A DNA stretch of 42,011 nt from 2-01-FULL-51-21 sp964348955 (GTDB lineage Bacteria > Patescibacteriota > Minisyncoccia > Phycocordibacterales > 2-01-FULL-51-21). The position numbers were made by a program, and so were the translations under genes. Shown in pieces: positions 15,078 through 23,063 of this stretch (positions within the stretch are counted from its first letter, which is position 1; every line of letters starts with the position of its first letter). Where the stretch lies: assembly GCA_964348955.1 (NCBI GenBank), contig CAYGEN010000002.1:1-42011 (forward strand). The letters run 5' to 3'. Below the pieces are notes generated by a model. The model was not told the DNA's origin. It saw only the letters and a list, made by a program, of their open reading frames with translations, and ran no database searches.

Positions 15078-15173
15078 CTTAGTTGCGTGGATGCCGATAT
15101 CCCAACCAAGTATGGAGCTCTCCGACTCAATTCAAATAACAATGTATTCCTTCGCGCTACGATAGCCACACTC

Positions 15174-15204
15174 AAAAAAACGACCCGCCACAAAGCGGGT
15201 CGTT
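15174..15204. terminator. Rho-independent terminator
   Basis: AACGACCCGC (15179-15188) pairs with GCGGGTCGTT (15195-15204). Seven A at 15174-15180 give a strong T-run on the minus strand, ending the 15223-15720 gene. On the plus strand GAGTTTTT follows, so it may also end the prepilin operon. Confidence 0.85.
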
Positions 15205-15222
15205 GAGTTTTTGAATATGGCG

Positions 15223-15720
15223 CTACGGAAGCAGTGTTATTTCAGCTTTCTGAGTGATTTGCCCAATTTGGCACAACCCATCAAATTTCATCAGCTTGCG
15301 CCAGCCGATTGGGGCGCAAATCACCACCTCGGTCTCACGGTTAATTCTTGTCTCGTTTCCTTCAGCATCCAGTGGAACCGCAACCAATTCCACCCTTTCT
15401 TTGGGTACCCATCTGTTCAGCTTCCGCCGAACTGAAATGGTCTGCCTGATCGAAGACCCCAGCTGAAGAGGACGATTCTTACCCAGCGCCACCTCGCTTA
15501 GCAACCTGACTTCAAACGATCCAACACCTCCTATCCGCGCCGCCTCGAGCGCCACTTGCATGCGCTGGCATGCTGGTCGGTGATTTTTGGATTCTCTGAA
15601 AACAATTTGCACCGCTTTTTTCTTTTTCGGCGTTCTCCGCTTTCTTGGCTTTCTTGGTTCTTTCGGCGACCCTCCCCCCGTCAACATATACAGAGATTGT
15701 TCGAGTATAGACGGAAACAT
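15223..15720 (-). CDS. Hypothetical basic protein
   Basis: A 165-residue protein I do not recognise. After a short N-terminal segment (MFPSILEQSLYMLTGGG) it has a Lys/Arg-Pro-rich stretch (about 18-36, KEPRKPRKRRTPKKKK) and then a beta-rich C-terminal half with VRRKLNRWVPKERVELVAVP and EVVICAPIGW. The basic stretch suggests nucleic-acid or surface binding, which is only inference. The frame is open to 15768, but ATG 15720 follows a purine-rich GGGGGTGGG, so it was preferred. It lies 63 nt after recJ on the same strand and ends at a strong terminator. Confidence 0.6.
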   Translation of the reverse strand: MFPSILEQSLYMLTGGGSPKEPRKPRKRRTPKKKKAVQIVFRESKNHRPACQRMQVALEAARIGGVGSFEVRLLSEVALGKNRPLQLGSSIRQTISVRRKLNRWVPKERVELVAVPLDAEGNETRINRETEVVICAPIGWRKLMKFDGLCQIGQITQKAEITLLP

Positions 15721-15783
15721 ACCCACCCCCTTCTTTGTACAATTACCTATCCTCTGACAGATTATCAAATCGTAATGAATTTG

Positions 15784-17523
15784 TCAAACTTCGGGAGTAA
15801 CGAGTGCGACGATGCGCAGGCGCAACTCCGGAAAATTACGAAAAGTGGAACGCTCAATCGTTGCGAGAAGGTCAACCGAGGCGCCGACGGCAATCGGCGT
15901 ATCAAAATCATTCGGCTCCGCGAAAAATTTAATCGCCGAAACCGCCTTTCCTTTTTGGCGCGCAAAGGAAAGCTCTAGGTGCTGTTTTTCTTTTCCAAAA
16001 AGGCGGACATTTTCAATGAGCGCGTTTCTAAACAACCAAAGTGGTTTTGGGTTCCCTTCGCCAAACGGCGCGAGCCGCGCAATATGGCGATAGGTATTCC
16101 AATTAACATCTTCAAGCGAGAGCTCGCGGTCAAACGCTGTTTTCTCCGGAGCTAACGACATCGTTTGTAAGGAGAGAAAGGATTCGCTTAACTGCAGTTC
16201 AAGTAAATGTACATTCTCGTATGCGACCGAAAATCCGCCGGCAAATTGGTGTCCCCCAAATTCAATAAAAAGTTCGCGGCGCGACTCCATGAGCTGAAAC
16301 ACACTCACGCTACCCCCCGAGCGGCACGAGCCCTTGAGTAGCATAGTACCTTCCCGCCCCCAGAGAAATACCGGACGCTCATACTCCTCGGCAAGGGTAT
16401 TTGCCGCAAGTCCCAAAAGCGATGGCTTCCAGCGCGGGTCTCCCGCAACAACAACACTGCCAAGCGGTCGGTCGGTCACGCGTTTTCGTATTTCTTTTAC
16501 CATACTCGCCACAACCCCTTTTCGTTCATCATTAATACGATTCAAATGCGCGGCAGAGCTTGCCGCCACCGTTTCCTCTTCAGTGGTAAGCAAACGAAAC
16601 GCCTCCATGGGCGCGTCCATGCGCGATGCCGCATTAATGCGCGGCACCAGCATAAAATAGGCATCGTCCTCGGTGAACTCGCGCTGTACGACCCGCATGA
16701 GGCGACAAAGCTTCATCAGCCCGAGGCGGGGCGACTTTTTAAGAACCGCGAGTCCGAAATAGGCAAGTGCGCGATTCTCTCCCGTGAGCGGCACCATATC
16801 GGCGAGGGTGCCGAGCCCCGCCATATCAAGGAGCCATTTCTCCCACCCCTTGTGTATTCGCCAGCTTGCAGAGCCCTCTGCGAGAAGACCCTGAACCAGT
16901 TTGAAGGCGACGCCGGAACCGCACAAAAGTTTGAAGGGATAGGTCTCACCAACCTGTTTTGGATTAAGGAGCGCGTACACCTGAGCAGGATTCTCGCTCG
17001 GTAAATGATGGTCAACCACAATAACCTCCACCCCGAGCTCTTTGGCGCGAAAGGCGGCGGCGGTGTCGTTCGTGCCGCAGTCAACGGTAATGATGAGCGT
17101 GGTGCCACATAAGGCGAGCTCCTCTACCGCGCCCGCATGAAATCCATACCCTTCTTCATGCCGATGAGGAATGTAGTTGGTAAAGTGCGTATAGCCTATC
17201 TTTTTAAAAAAGTCGTGGAGTAATACGCCTCCCGGAATGCCGTCGCAATCATAATCGCTGTAAATCGCGATTCGCTCCTCTGCCTGAAGCGCGCCGAGAA
17301 TACGAGAGACGGCGCGCGCCATATTGCGCATTAAAAATGGGTCATGCAGGTCGCGCGTGTAATCGGGCGCAAGAAACACCTCTGCAGCATCGCGGGATAA
17401 AATGCCGCGCGTGTAGAGCATGTCTTGGAGAAATTCGGGATAAGAAATGAGTTCAGCGCGCACCCCATCAGGCGCAGATTCCCGAACGCTATATTTTTGC
17501 ATCCCCCTTTGAGCTGACTTCAT
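15784..17523 (-). CDS. recJ: Single-stranded-DNA exonuclease RecJ
   Basis: A 579-residue 5'-3' exonuclease used in recombination and mismatch repair. The DHH phosphoesterase motifs are present: DYDCDG (90-95), TVDCGTND (147-154) and VVDHHLPS (169-176). The DHHA1 domain shows FGGHQFAGGF further on, and an OB domain closes the protein (FARQKGKAVSAIKF). Another ATG at 17502 (MQKYSVRE) lies just after AAGGGGG and could be the start, giving 572 residues. It is divergent from the HIT gene and upstream of the basic hypothetical protein. Confidence 0.95.
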   Translation of the reverse strand: MKSAQRGMQKYSVRESAPDGVRAELISYPEFLQDMLYTRGILSRDAAEVFLAPDYTRDLHDPFLMRNMARAVSRILGALQAEERIAIYSDYDCDGIPGGVLLHDFFKKIGYTHFTNYIPHRHEEGYGFHAGAVEELALCGTTLIITVDCGTNDTAAAFRAKELGVEVIVVDHHLPSENPAQVYALLNPKQVGETYPFKLLCGSGVAFKLVQGLLAEGSASWRIHKGWEKWLLDMAGLGTLADMVPLTGENRALAYFGLAVLKKSPRLGLMKLCRLMRVVQREFTEDDAYFMLVPRINAASRMDAPMEAFRLLTTEEETVAASSAAHLNRINDERKGVVASMVKEIRKRVTDRPLGSVVVAGDPRWKPSLLGLAANTLAEEYERPVFLWGREGTMLLKGSCRSGGSVSVFQLMESRRELFIEFGGHQFAGGFSVAYENVHLLELQLSESFLSLQTMSLAPEKTAFDRELSLEDVNWNTYRHIARLAPFGEGNPKPLWLFRNALIENVRLFGKEKQHLELSFARQKGKAVSAIKFFAEPNDFDTPIAVGASVDLLATIERSTFRNFPELRLRIVALVTPEV

Positions 17524-17635
17524 CGGAATAGATTAGATTCTCATGGGAAATATGCACCCGCGACTCAAGATGGAACACATGGCACTATGTTAGCATATCC
17601 ATCTGCGCGACTTTTCACGCCATTTCTTCAATCCC

Positions 17636-17666
17636 ATTTGATAAGACGCTAAGCGCCTTATCAAAT
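17636..17666. repeat. Imperfect palindrome between recJ and the HIT gene
   Basis: ATTTGATAAG (17636-17645) and CTTATCAAAT (17657-17666) enclose CGCT-A-AGCG with one mismatch. The core TTGATAA is shared with the TTTATCAAACAC palindromes. It lies between divergent genes. Confidence 0.55.
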
Positions 17667-17722
17667 GTCTTATCAATTAGGTACGTATGCAGCGCTCTAA
17701 TAATTTGTGTAGAATGAAAGAA

Positions 17723-18109
17723 ATGCCTAACTGTATATTCTGCAAAATTGTTTTGGGCGAGATTCCCTCAACAAAGGTCTATGAAGACGAGCACTTTCTC
17801 GTCTTCACCGATATTCACCCTCAATCCCCCGGTCATGTGCAGGTCATTCCAAAAAAGCACTTTCGTTTTGTATGGGATATGCCGGACGTTAGCGCAATGT
17901 CGCCAAATATCGGCAGTTATTTCAGTGTGGTGCGCAAAGTAGCGCGCGCCATGCAAGGCGCCTTCGGCACCGACTACGTGTTCAGCAAAGTGATGGGCGA
18001 CGAGGTGCCGCATGCGCATGTCTGGCTCTTTCCTCATCCAACGTATGCGCAGGGCGACCCGCAAGATTTTGAAGGCAATGCTGAAAAAATACGAAGCGCG
18101 CTCCGCTAG
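17723..18109 (+). CDS. HIT-family nucleotide hydrolase/transferase
   Basis: A 128-residue histidine-triad protein. It starts MPNCIFCKIVLGEIP, a typical HIT N-terminus with a CxxC pair (4 and 7), and has HVQVIPKKHF (38-47). The triad region is PHAHVWLFP (96-104): the first two histidines (97 and 99, the second being the nucleophile in the family) are kept, but the third is Trp101. Such proteins hydrolyse nucleoside phosphoramidates or dinucleotides. The frame is open to 17687, but TAGAAT ends 7 nt before ATG 17723, indicating a leaderless start there. Confidence 0.88.
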   Translation: MPNCIFCKIVLGEIPSTKVYEDEHFLVFTDIHPQSPGHVQVIPKKHFRFVWDMPDVSAMSPNIGSYFSVVRKVARAMQGAFGTDYVFSKVMGDEVPHAHVWLFPHPTYAQGDPQDFEGNAEKIRSALR

Positions 18110-18119
18110 ACTTTAGTTT

Positions 18120-18752
18120 TCATACTTCAATAAAAGCGCGGTCATGAGAGCGGCGATGATAGTAGAAACGGATGAATATCGCCGCGCTTATGGCGCCAAG
18201 TGCGTTAAAAACCAAATCAAGCGCGGTGTTTGTGTATCCGCCGACGCCCGTATTCGGCACAACCAAAACCGCGACAAACTCCACAATTTCATTCAGAGCG
18301 CCAAACCCCATCCCCGCCGCAATGATGAGAGGATACACGACCAGCCAGTTCGTTTTTTCATTTAAATACGGGCGAAGAAGATGATAGACCACGAGTGTTG
18401 CGACGGCAAAACCAAAAAAGTGCACCGCTTGGTCGTATTTTAAAATATAGAGTTCGCCGGAGCCGATTATCGGCACAAGATGCAGTTTATAGAGGACGGC
18501 ACCGTTTACCTCTATTCCCCCGCCGGCAAGATGCAGGAGTCCCCACAGTGAGAGGCCAAAGAGCGTCAGATAATCAAAGCGCGACCGGCGGATGGTGGTA
18601 AATATTAGCGCGAAAAATCCTGCGAGCACCAGAAGATACCAGATAAATTCAGCGTTTGCGATGCGCACATAATACGCCGCAAACGCCGTGATATAGATAA
18701 GCGAAAACACCGCAATCGCTTTTTCTCCTCCGGTAAGTCTAGGGAGTGACAT
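18120..18752 (-). CDS. YjdF-like (DUF2238) membrane protein
   Basis: A 210-residue protein with about six hydrophobic helices. The stretch LKYDQAVHFFGFAVATLVVY (103-122) and the acidic GALNEIVEF (about 151-159) resemble the conserved charged positions of the YjdF/DUF2238 family. That family has no established function, although it is sometimes compared with VanZ-type proteins. It converges on the HIT gene with only 10 nt between stops, and its start lies 12 nt after the stop of the exported protein gene at 18765, so the two are probably co-transcribed with pgk and tpiA. Confidence 0.65.
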   Translation of the reverse strand: MSLPRLTGGEKAIAVFSLIYITAFAAYYVRIANAEFIWYLLVLAGFFALIFTTIRRSRFDYLTLFGLSLWGLLHLAGGGIEVNGAVLYKLHLVPIIGSGELYILKYDQAVHFFGFAVATLVVYHLLRPYLNEKTNWLVVYPLIIAAGMGFGALNEIVEFVAVLVVPNTGVGGYTNTALDLVFNALGAISAAIFIRFYYHRRSHDRAFIEV

Positions 18753-18764
18753 GCTATAACCGTT

Positions 18765-19730
18765 TTAATAGCCGATGATGTCTATCTGCCCCGAGCGGTT
18801 AATGTCAAACTTCTTTCCAAAAATAATCGGGGTCGTTGAGGTTGCATTCGGGGGCACATAAAACGTGTCAATGGTCGTCTGGATGAAATCAGTGCCGTGT
18901 GAGCTGGTCCCTTGTATGGTGTAGGTGATTTCGTAAGTCCCGGGATTAGCCGCGCCATTGTACACGCCGACATACTCACCCGGAGCATTCTCGGTTAGCG
19001 TTATGAGTGTCACTTCCTGATTCGGGTTCGTAATATGCGCCACGACCGTCACGCCGCCGACCGGTGTTGAGTTTCCACCGCCGCTCTGCTCAACCTGTAG
19101 CGTGATAATGACTTTTTGAGGAGCCGCGGCTACGCTCTCAAGCCCCGGCGAAACAGAAATGGGCGGCGCGCCGACCGGCACTTCAATGGTGTATGGGTCG
19201 GGAGTGTCTCCCTCGTTTGAAAGAACGACCGTCCAATTGCCCGCCGCTTTGTTGTTCGCCACCGTAATGGTGGTTGAGGTTGTTTTGCCGTCTTCCGCAG
19301 ACACCTTCTTGACACTCACCTTTGTTTTCCCCACACTTTGCGTCGTTGTTTCCTTGCTTGGTTTAAGCACATTCCCGAGTGGGTCAATGAGGGTAATGGT
19401 CGTTTGTGTGCCGGCTAACACCCTAAACAGAAGTGTGTTTGCGGGACCGATGGTAATAACCTGATTCGTTTCCGCATGAGGCGGCGTAAAACTCTTGGTG
19501 ATATTCGGCTGCACATTACTCCATATTAAACGAGCGCCGGATGTCCCTGCCGACCCTGCGCTTTGAGTTCCCGAGCCCTGTGCGAGGATATCAGCTACAT
19601 CCTGTACATTCTGCGGAGTCTGCTCGGGAGATGTTTGAAATTGGAGTCCCGCATACCCCGCGCCGATGAGAATAATGAGTGAGGCAAGCACAAGAGCTAC
19701 CGGAACAATCCACCCTCTGTTCATTTGCAT
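18765..19730 (-). CDS. Exported beta-rich protein with a dockerin-like end
   Basis: About 321 residues. It starts MQMNRGWIVPVALVLASLII, a signal anchor, followed by a Gln/Ser/Gly-rich linker and beta-sandwich-like segments (TLLFRVLAGTQTTITLIDP; NWTVVLSNEGDTPDPYTIEV; GEYVGVYNGAANPGTYEITY). This resembles pre-peptidase or Ig-like domains and ends FDINRSGQIDIIGY. The last stretch looks like half a dockerin or EF-hand calcium loop (DxNxSGxID). No catalytic domain recognised. TATACT (19738-19743) ends 7 nt before ATG 19730, so the longer frame to 19799 was not used. Confidence 0.7.
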   Translation of the reverse strand: MQMNRGWIVPVALVLASLIILIGAGYAGLQFQTSPEQTPQNVQDVADILAQGSGTQSAGSAGTSGARLIWSNVQPNITKSFTPPHAETNQVITIGPANTLLFRVLAGTQTTITLIDPLGNVLKPSKETTTQSVGKTKVSVKKVSAEDGKTTSTTITVANNKAAGNWTVVLSNEGDTPDPYTIEVPVGAPPISVSPGLESVAAAPQKVIITLQVEQSGGGNSTPVGGVTVVAHITNPNQEVTLITLTENAPGEYVGVYNGAANPGTYEITYTIQGTSSHGTDFIQTTIDTFYVPPNATSTTPIIFGKKFDINRSGQIDIIGY

Positions 19731-19737
19731 ATATAAA

Positions 19738-19785
19738 AGTATACCCACACATGGGCGTCGTGCAAAGCCCTCGCGTGGGTATACC
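19738..19785 (-). promoter_or_regulatory. -10 box inside an inverted repeat
   Basis: GTATACCCAC (about 19739-19748) and GTGGGTATAC (about 19775-19784) form 10-bp arms, with GGGC...GCCC inside. The minus-strand TATACT -10 box of the exported-protein gene (19738-19743) lies in one arm, so the repeat could be an operator. There is no T-run after it. Confidence 0.45.
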
Positions 19786-19816
19786 TGCCGCGCCCTCATT
19801 GAGAGAAAAAGAGGGG

Positions 19817-20950
19817 TTAAGACTCCACGTGAGCGAGAAGCGCCTCAATACCGGGAAGCGTCCCTTGGAGCAAAAATTCAAGCATTGCCCCGCCGCCCGT
19901 TGAAACAAATGCAAAGTGGTCCATGAGATTCAATTTTGAAATAGCCGCTATGGTGTCGCCGCCGCCAACAACACTGTAAACGCCGGAGCGCGCGATAACC
20001 CTCGCCAATTCTTCCGTTTGCCGCATATAGCCATGCTCGTAGTACCCCATGGGACCGTTCCAGAGAACAAAATTTGATTTTTGAATCTTTTCTTCCACAA
20101 ATGCAATCGTTGCCGGTCCGACATCCAAAATATTTTCTTCTGGGCTTATTGCGGTCGGCGGCACGACTCTAATACTGCCGCCCTTCGCGGCCACCACATC
20201 AATCGGGAGCAGTAATTTCTCATTGGCAAGAATAGAGGAAAAATCATAGGGCGTCGTTGAAACAAGCGACTTCCCCACCTCGTAACCCTTTGCGCGATAG
20301 AGGTCGTTTGCAACCGCGCCTCCGATAAAAACGCAGGAGTAACTTGCAAGAAATTTTTCTATAAGGGGCCCTTTCGTTTCAAACTTTGCTCCGCCGATAA
20401 TGGCAAGCGCCGTGCCCCTCGGCGCGAGCGCGCTCCTAAGTTCCGCTATCTCTTTTTGTAAAAGAAAGCCCGCGTAACTTTGAAGCAAACGCGGCAGTAG
20501 AACTATGGTCGCGTGAGGGCGGTGCGACACGGCAAAGGCGTCGTTCACATAGCACTCGCCAAATGCGGCAAGCGCCCGCGCAAATGCCATGTCGTTTTCC
20601 TCCTCGCGGCGGTCACGGCGCACATTCTCAAGAAGAAGCACCTCGCCGTTCTTGAGTGCGCCCACGGCGGCCTCTGCCGCAGAGCCCAAAAGCTCGGGAA
20701 TGAATTGAACGGGGAAGGACTCCGAAAGTTTTGCGGCAACTGGCAGGAGCGTGTCCCCCGCCCGCCCAAGATGGCTTAGCATCACGGTACGCGCGCCCTC
20801 TCTGGATAAAAATTGGATAGTTTCAAGCGCTTTGTCCAGACGAAAAGTATCAATCACTCTGCCGTTTTCAACCGGCACATTTAAATCCGCGCGCAAGATG
20901 ACGCGTTTCCCCCGAAAGGAAGACGCGCTTCGTATATCGGGAATGTGCAT
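19817..20950 (-). CDS. pgk: Phosphoglycerate kinase
   Basis: A 377-residue glycolytic enzyme transferring phosphate from 1,3-bisphosphoglycerate to ADP. The N-domain substrate motif is RADLNVPVENGRVIDTFRLD (20-39), with SHLGR and the HRPHATIV stretch. In the C-domain the nucleotide site is marked by GGAKFETKGPLIEKF and the final GGGDTIAAI. It is about 15-20 residues shorter than usual but appears complete. It starts 6 nt after the tpiA stop and is co-transcribed with it. AAGGT lies directly before its ATG. Confidence 0.96.
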   Translation of the reverse strand: MHIPDIRSASSFRGKRVILRADLNVPVENGRVIDTFRLDKALETIQFLSREGARTVMLSHLGRAGDTLLPVAAKLSESFPVQFIPELLGSAAEAAVGALKNGEVLLLENVRRDRREEENDMAFARALAAFGECYVNDAFAVSHRPHATIVLLPRLLQSYAGFLLQKEIAELRSALAPRGTALAIIGGAKFETKGPLIEKFLASYSCVFIGGAVANDLYRAKGYEVGKSLVSTTPYDFSSILANEKLLLPIDVVAAKGGSIRVVPPTAISPEENILDVGPATIAFVEEKIQKSNFVLWNGPMGYYEHGYMRQTEELARVIARSGVYSVVGGGDTIAAISKLNLMDHFAFVSTGGGAMLEFLLQGTLPGIEALLAHVES

Positions 20951-20956
20951 ACCTTC

Positions 20957-21712
20957 TTAGCGAGCGCGGTTCGCAATGCGGAGCATTTCCGAAAACGCCT
21001 CGGCATTGAGACTGGCGTGCCCGACCAAAAAACCATTGACTCTGCCGCGAGAGATGAGCGCGGCAATGTTTTGTGGTTCAACCGAGCCGCCATAGAGAAC
21101 CGGGGTGGATTCGGCAAGGGGGCGGGTAAACATCTCGGAAAGAATTTTACGGACAAAAATAACCGTCTCGTGTACCTCTTCAGGCGGCATGGCATCGTGA
21201 GCCTCTTTACCGATGGCCCAGATTGGTTCGTAGGCGATGAGGAGGCGTTTTATCTCCTGTGCCTCTACGGCGCGCAGTGCAAAGCGTAATTCTTCTTCAA
21301 GAAACGGCAGAGAGGTGCCTTGGTGGTCGCGCGTTTTTTCGCCGATACACAACACCACCGAGAGCCCCGCGGAAAGCGCCGCGCGCACTTTTTTTTGCAC
21401 AAGCTCATTATCTTCCCCGAGCGCGCGGCGCTCCGAATGTCCAATGATGCAGTAACGCACGCCCAGGTCTTTGAGCATGGCGGGGCTAATTTCCCCGGTG
21501 TGCGCTTCACCGTCGTCAAAAAAAACATTCTGCGCCCCGAGCGCGCTCTTTTTATCGCCGCGGAGCTTGGCAAGATACACCGATGGCGGACAAAAAACCG
21601 CAACGACATTTTTTTGGCGCGCCGCAGAGCGTTTCAATGCGCTCAAAAGCTTGACTGCCTTTTTGAGTGTCGCGGGATTCATTTTCCAATTTGCAATGAG
21701 ATACTGCCGCAT
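20957..21712 (-). CDS. tpiA: Triosephosphate isomerase
   Basis: A 251-residue TIM-barrel enzyme interconverting glyceraldehyde 3-phosphate and dihydroxyacetone phosphate. Key sites: the phosphate-binding ANWKMNP (8-14) with catalytic Lys, the catalytic His in IIGHSERR, the catalytic Glu in AYEPIWAIG (loop 6 follows) and YGGSVEPQN for phosphate binding. TATACT on the minus strand (21721-21726) ends 8 nt before the ATG, so the mRNA is probably leaderless. It heads the tpiA-pgk operon. Confidence 0.96.
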   Translation of the reverse strand: MRQYLIANWKMNPATLKKAVKLLSALKRSAARQKNVVAVFCPPSVYLAKLRGDKKSALGAQNVFFDDGEAHTGEISPAMLKDLGVRYCIIGHSERRALGEDNELVQKKVRAALSAGLSVVLCIGEKTRDHQGTSLPFLEEELRFALRAVEAQEIKRLLIAYEPIWAIGKEAHDAMPPEEVHETVIFVRKILSEMFTRPLAESTPVLYGGSVEPQNIAALISRGRVNGFLVGHASLNAEAFSEMLRIANRAR

Positions 21713-21720
21713 AGAAAATG

Positions 21721-21726
21721 AGTATA
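21721..21726 (-). promoter_or_regulatory. -10 box TATACT of the tpiA-pgk operon
   Basis: TATACT ends 8 nt before the tpiA ATG. It sits in the 14-nt gap between the tpiA start and the pilC stop. Confidence 0.55.
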
Positions 21727-22944
21727 CTATATAGCACCTGAAAGCGAGTAGATGGGCGAAATGACCGATATGGCAAAAAAGCCCACGCCAAGACCGATGA
21801 AAATCATAAGGAACGGTTCAATGACCGTGGTCATATTTTTTGTTTTTTGTTCCACTTCATTTTCATAAAAGACGGCAACTTGGAGAAGCATCGCGGGAAG
21901 CTGGCCGGTTTCCTCACCGACCGCGATGAGTTCGCCGACGAGTGGGGGGTACAAATCTTCGTGCGAGGTAAAGACCGAGGCGATGGGGTTTCCTTTTTCT
22001 ATATTCCCTCGCGCCTCATCAATAACCGCCTTGAAATGCGAATTCTGAACGACCTCACTCGTTATCTCCAGTCCGGAAATTATCTCAACACCTGATGAAA
22101 GAAGTGATGAGAGCGTGCGCGCCGTGCGCGCCGCATTTACCTCGCGCATTATAGTGCCGATAACGGGCGACCGCAAAAGTATATTTTCAATCACATGTTT
22201 TCCCCGCACGGTTTTAACGAGGCGCAAAAAAAACGCCGTAAACGCCGCGACGCTAATGAGTATGACGTACCAGTAGTGCAAAATAAAGTTGCTTGTGCCG
22301 ATAACCATGCGCGTCGGCAGGGGCAATTCCACATCAAACGATGCGAAGGTGGCGCTCAACGTGGGAATAACCACGACGAGCATCGTGATGCCGATGGCAA
22401 TCATAGCGGTAAAAATGACTCCGGGATATATCATCGCCCCGCGAATTTTCTTGGTCAGGTTATACGCGCGCTCCGTTTGCTCGGCAACCACCAAAAGACT
22501 ACTCCCCAGCTTTCCGCTTTCCTCTCCGGCTTTCACCATGGCGGTAAAAAGTTTTGGAAACACTTTGGGAAAGCCCTCCATTGATTCGTGAAAACTGATG
22601 CCGCGCTTAATATCGTTTGAAAGCGCGCTCAACACTTCTTTGAAGTTGGTGTTTTTCGTCTGGCGCTCAAGAACGGAGAGTCCGCGCGAGAGGGGAAGTC
22701 CTGCGCCAATCATAGCGCCAAGGTTGCGCGCAAAAATAATTTTGTCGCTCTGCTTTACATTATCCAGAAAAATATGGAAACGCTTCAAATCAATCCGCAA
22801 ACCGGTGCCGATTTCTTCAACGGATAGAACGGTCGCGGAACTTTTTCGCACTTCCGCATATACGGCAAAGCGGTCCGGCACCAAAACGGTGCCCTCCATA
22901 GGTTCCCCATCGCTCCGAACCGCTTTGTAGTGAAATTTAGGCAT
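21727..22944 (-). CDS. pilC: Type IV pilus inner-membrane platform protein PilC (GspF family)
   Basis: A 405-residue protein. It starts MPKFHYKAVRSDGEPMEGTV and has two GspF domains, each a helical bundle followed by a membrane segment: about 70-190 (FARNLGAMIGAGLPLSRGLS) and 270-395 (ARTLSSLLSSGVEIISGLEI). Three membrane helices are seen (about 170, 222 and 375). PilC couples the PilB motor to pilin insertion into the fibre. It follows pilB on the same strand, with a 119-nt gap that contains an inverted repeat. Probably serves the prepilins encoded at 11163-15021. Confidence 0.94.
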   Translation of the reverse strand: MPKFHYKAVRSDGEPMEGTVLVPDRFAVYAEVRKSSATVLSVEEIGTGLRIDLKRFHIFLDNVKQSDKIIFARNLGAMIGAGLPLSRGLSVLERQTKNTNFKEVLSALSNDIKRGISFHESMEGFPKVFPKLFTAMVKAGEESGKLGSSLLVVAEQTERAYNLTKKIRGAMIYPGVIFTAMIAIGITMLVVVIPTLSATFASFDVELPLPTRMVIGTSNFILHYWYVILISVAAFTAFFLRLVKTVRGKHVIENILLRSPVIGTIMREVNAARTARTLSSLLSSGVEIISGLEITSEVVQNSHFKAVIDEARGNIEKGNPIASVFTSHEDLYPPLVGELIAVGEETGQLPAMLLQVAVFYENEVEQKTKNMTTVIEPFLMIFIGLGVGFFAISVISPIYSLSGAI

Positions 22945-23063
22945 GGAATGAGAAGTCGACGTAAGAATTACGAAGTGTAATGTACGAAAAGTACGAAAAA
23001 GAGGTTCTTGACTCTTCTGCGTAATTCGTAATTCTTACTTCGTAATTCGTTCATGGTTATTGG
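22945..23063. repeat. Inverted repeats of GAATTACGAA type between pilB and pilC
   Basis: GTAAGAATTACGAA (near 22961-22974) is complemented by TTCGTAATTCTTAC (near 23025-23038), and the word CGTAATTC occurs three times. The gap can form a long imperfect hairpin in the pilB-pilC mRNA that might tune expression of the second gene. Confidence 0.5.
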
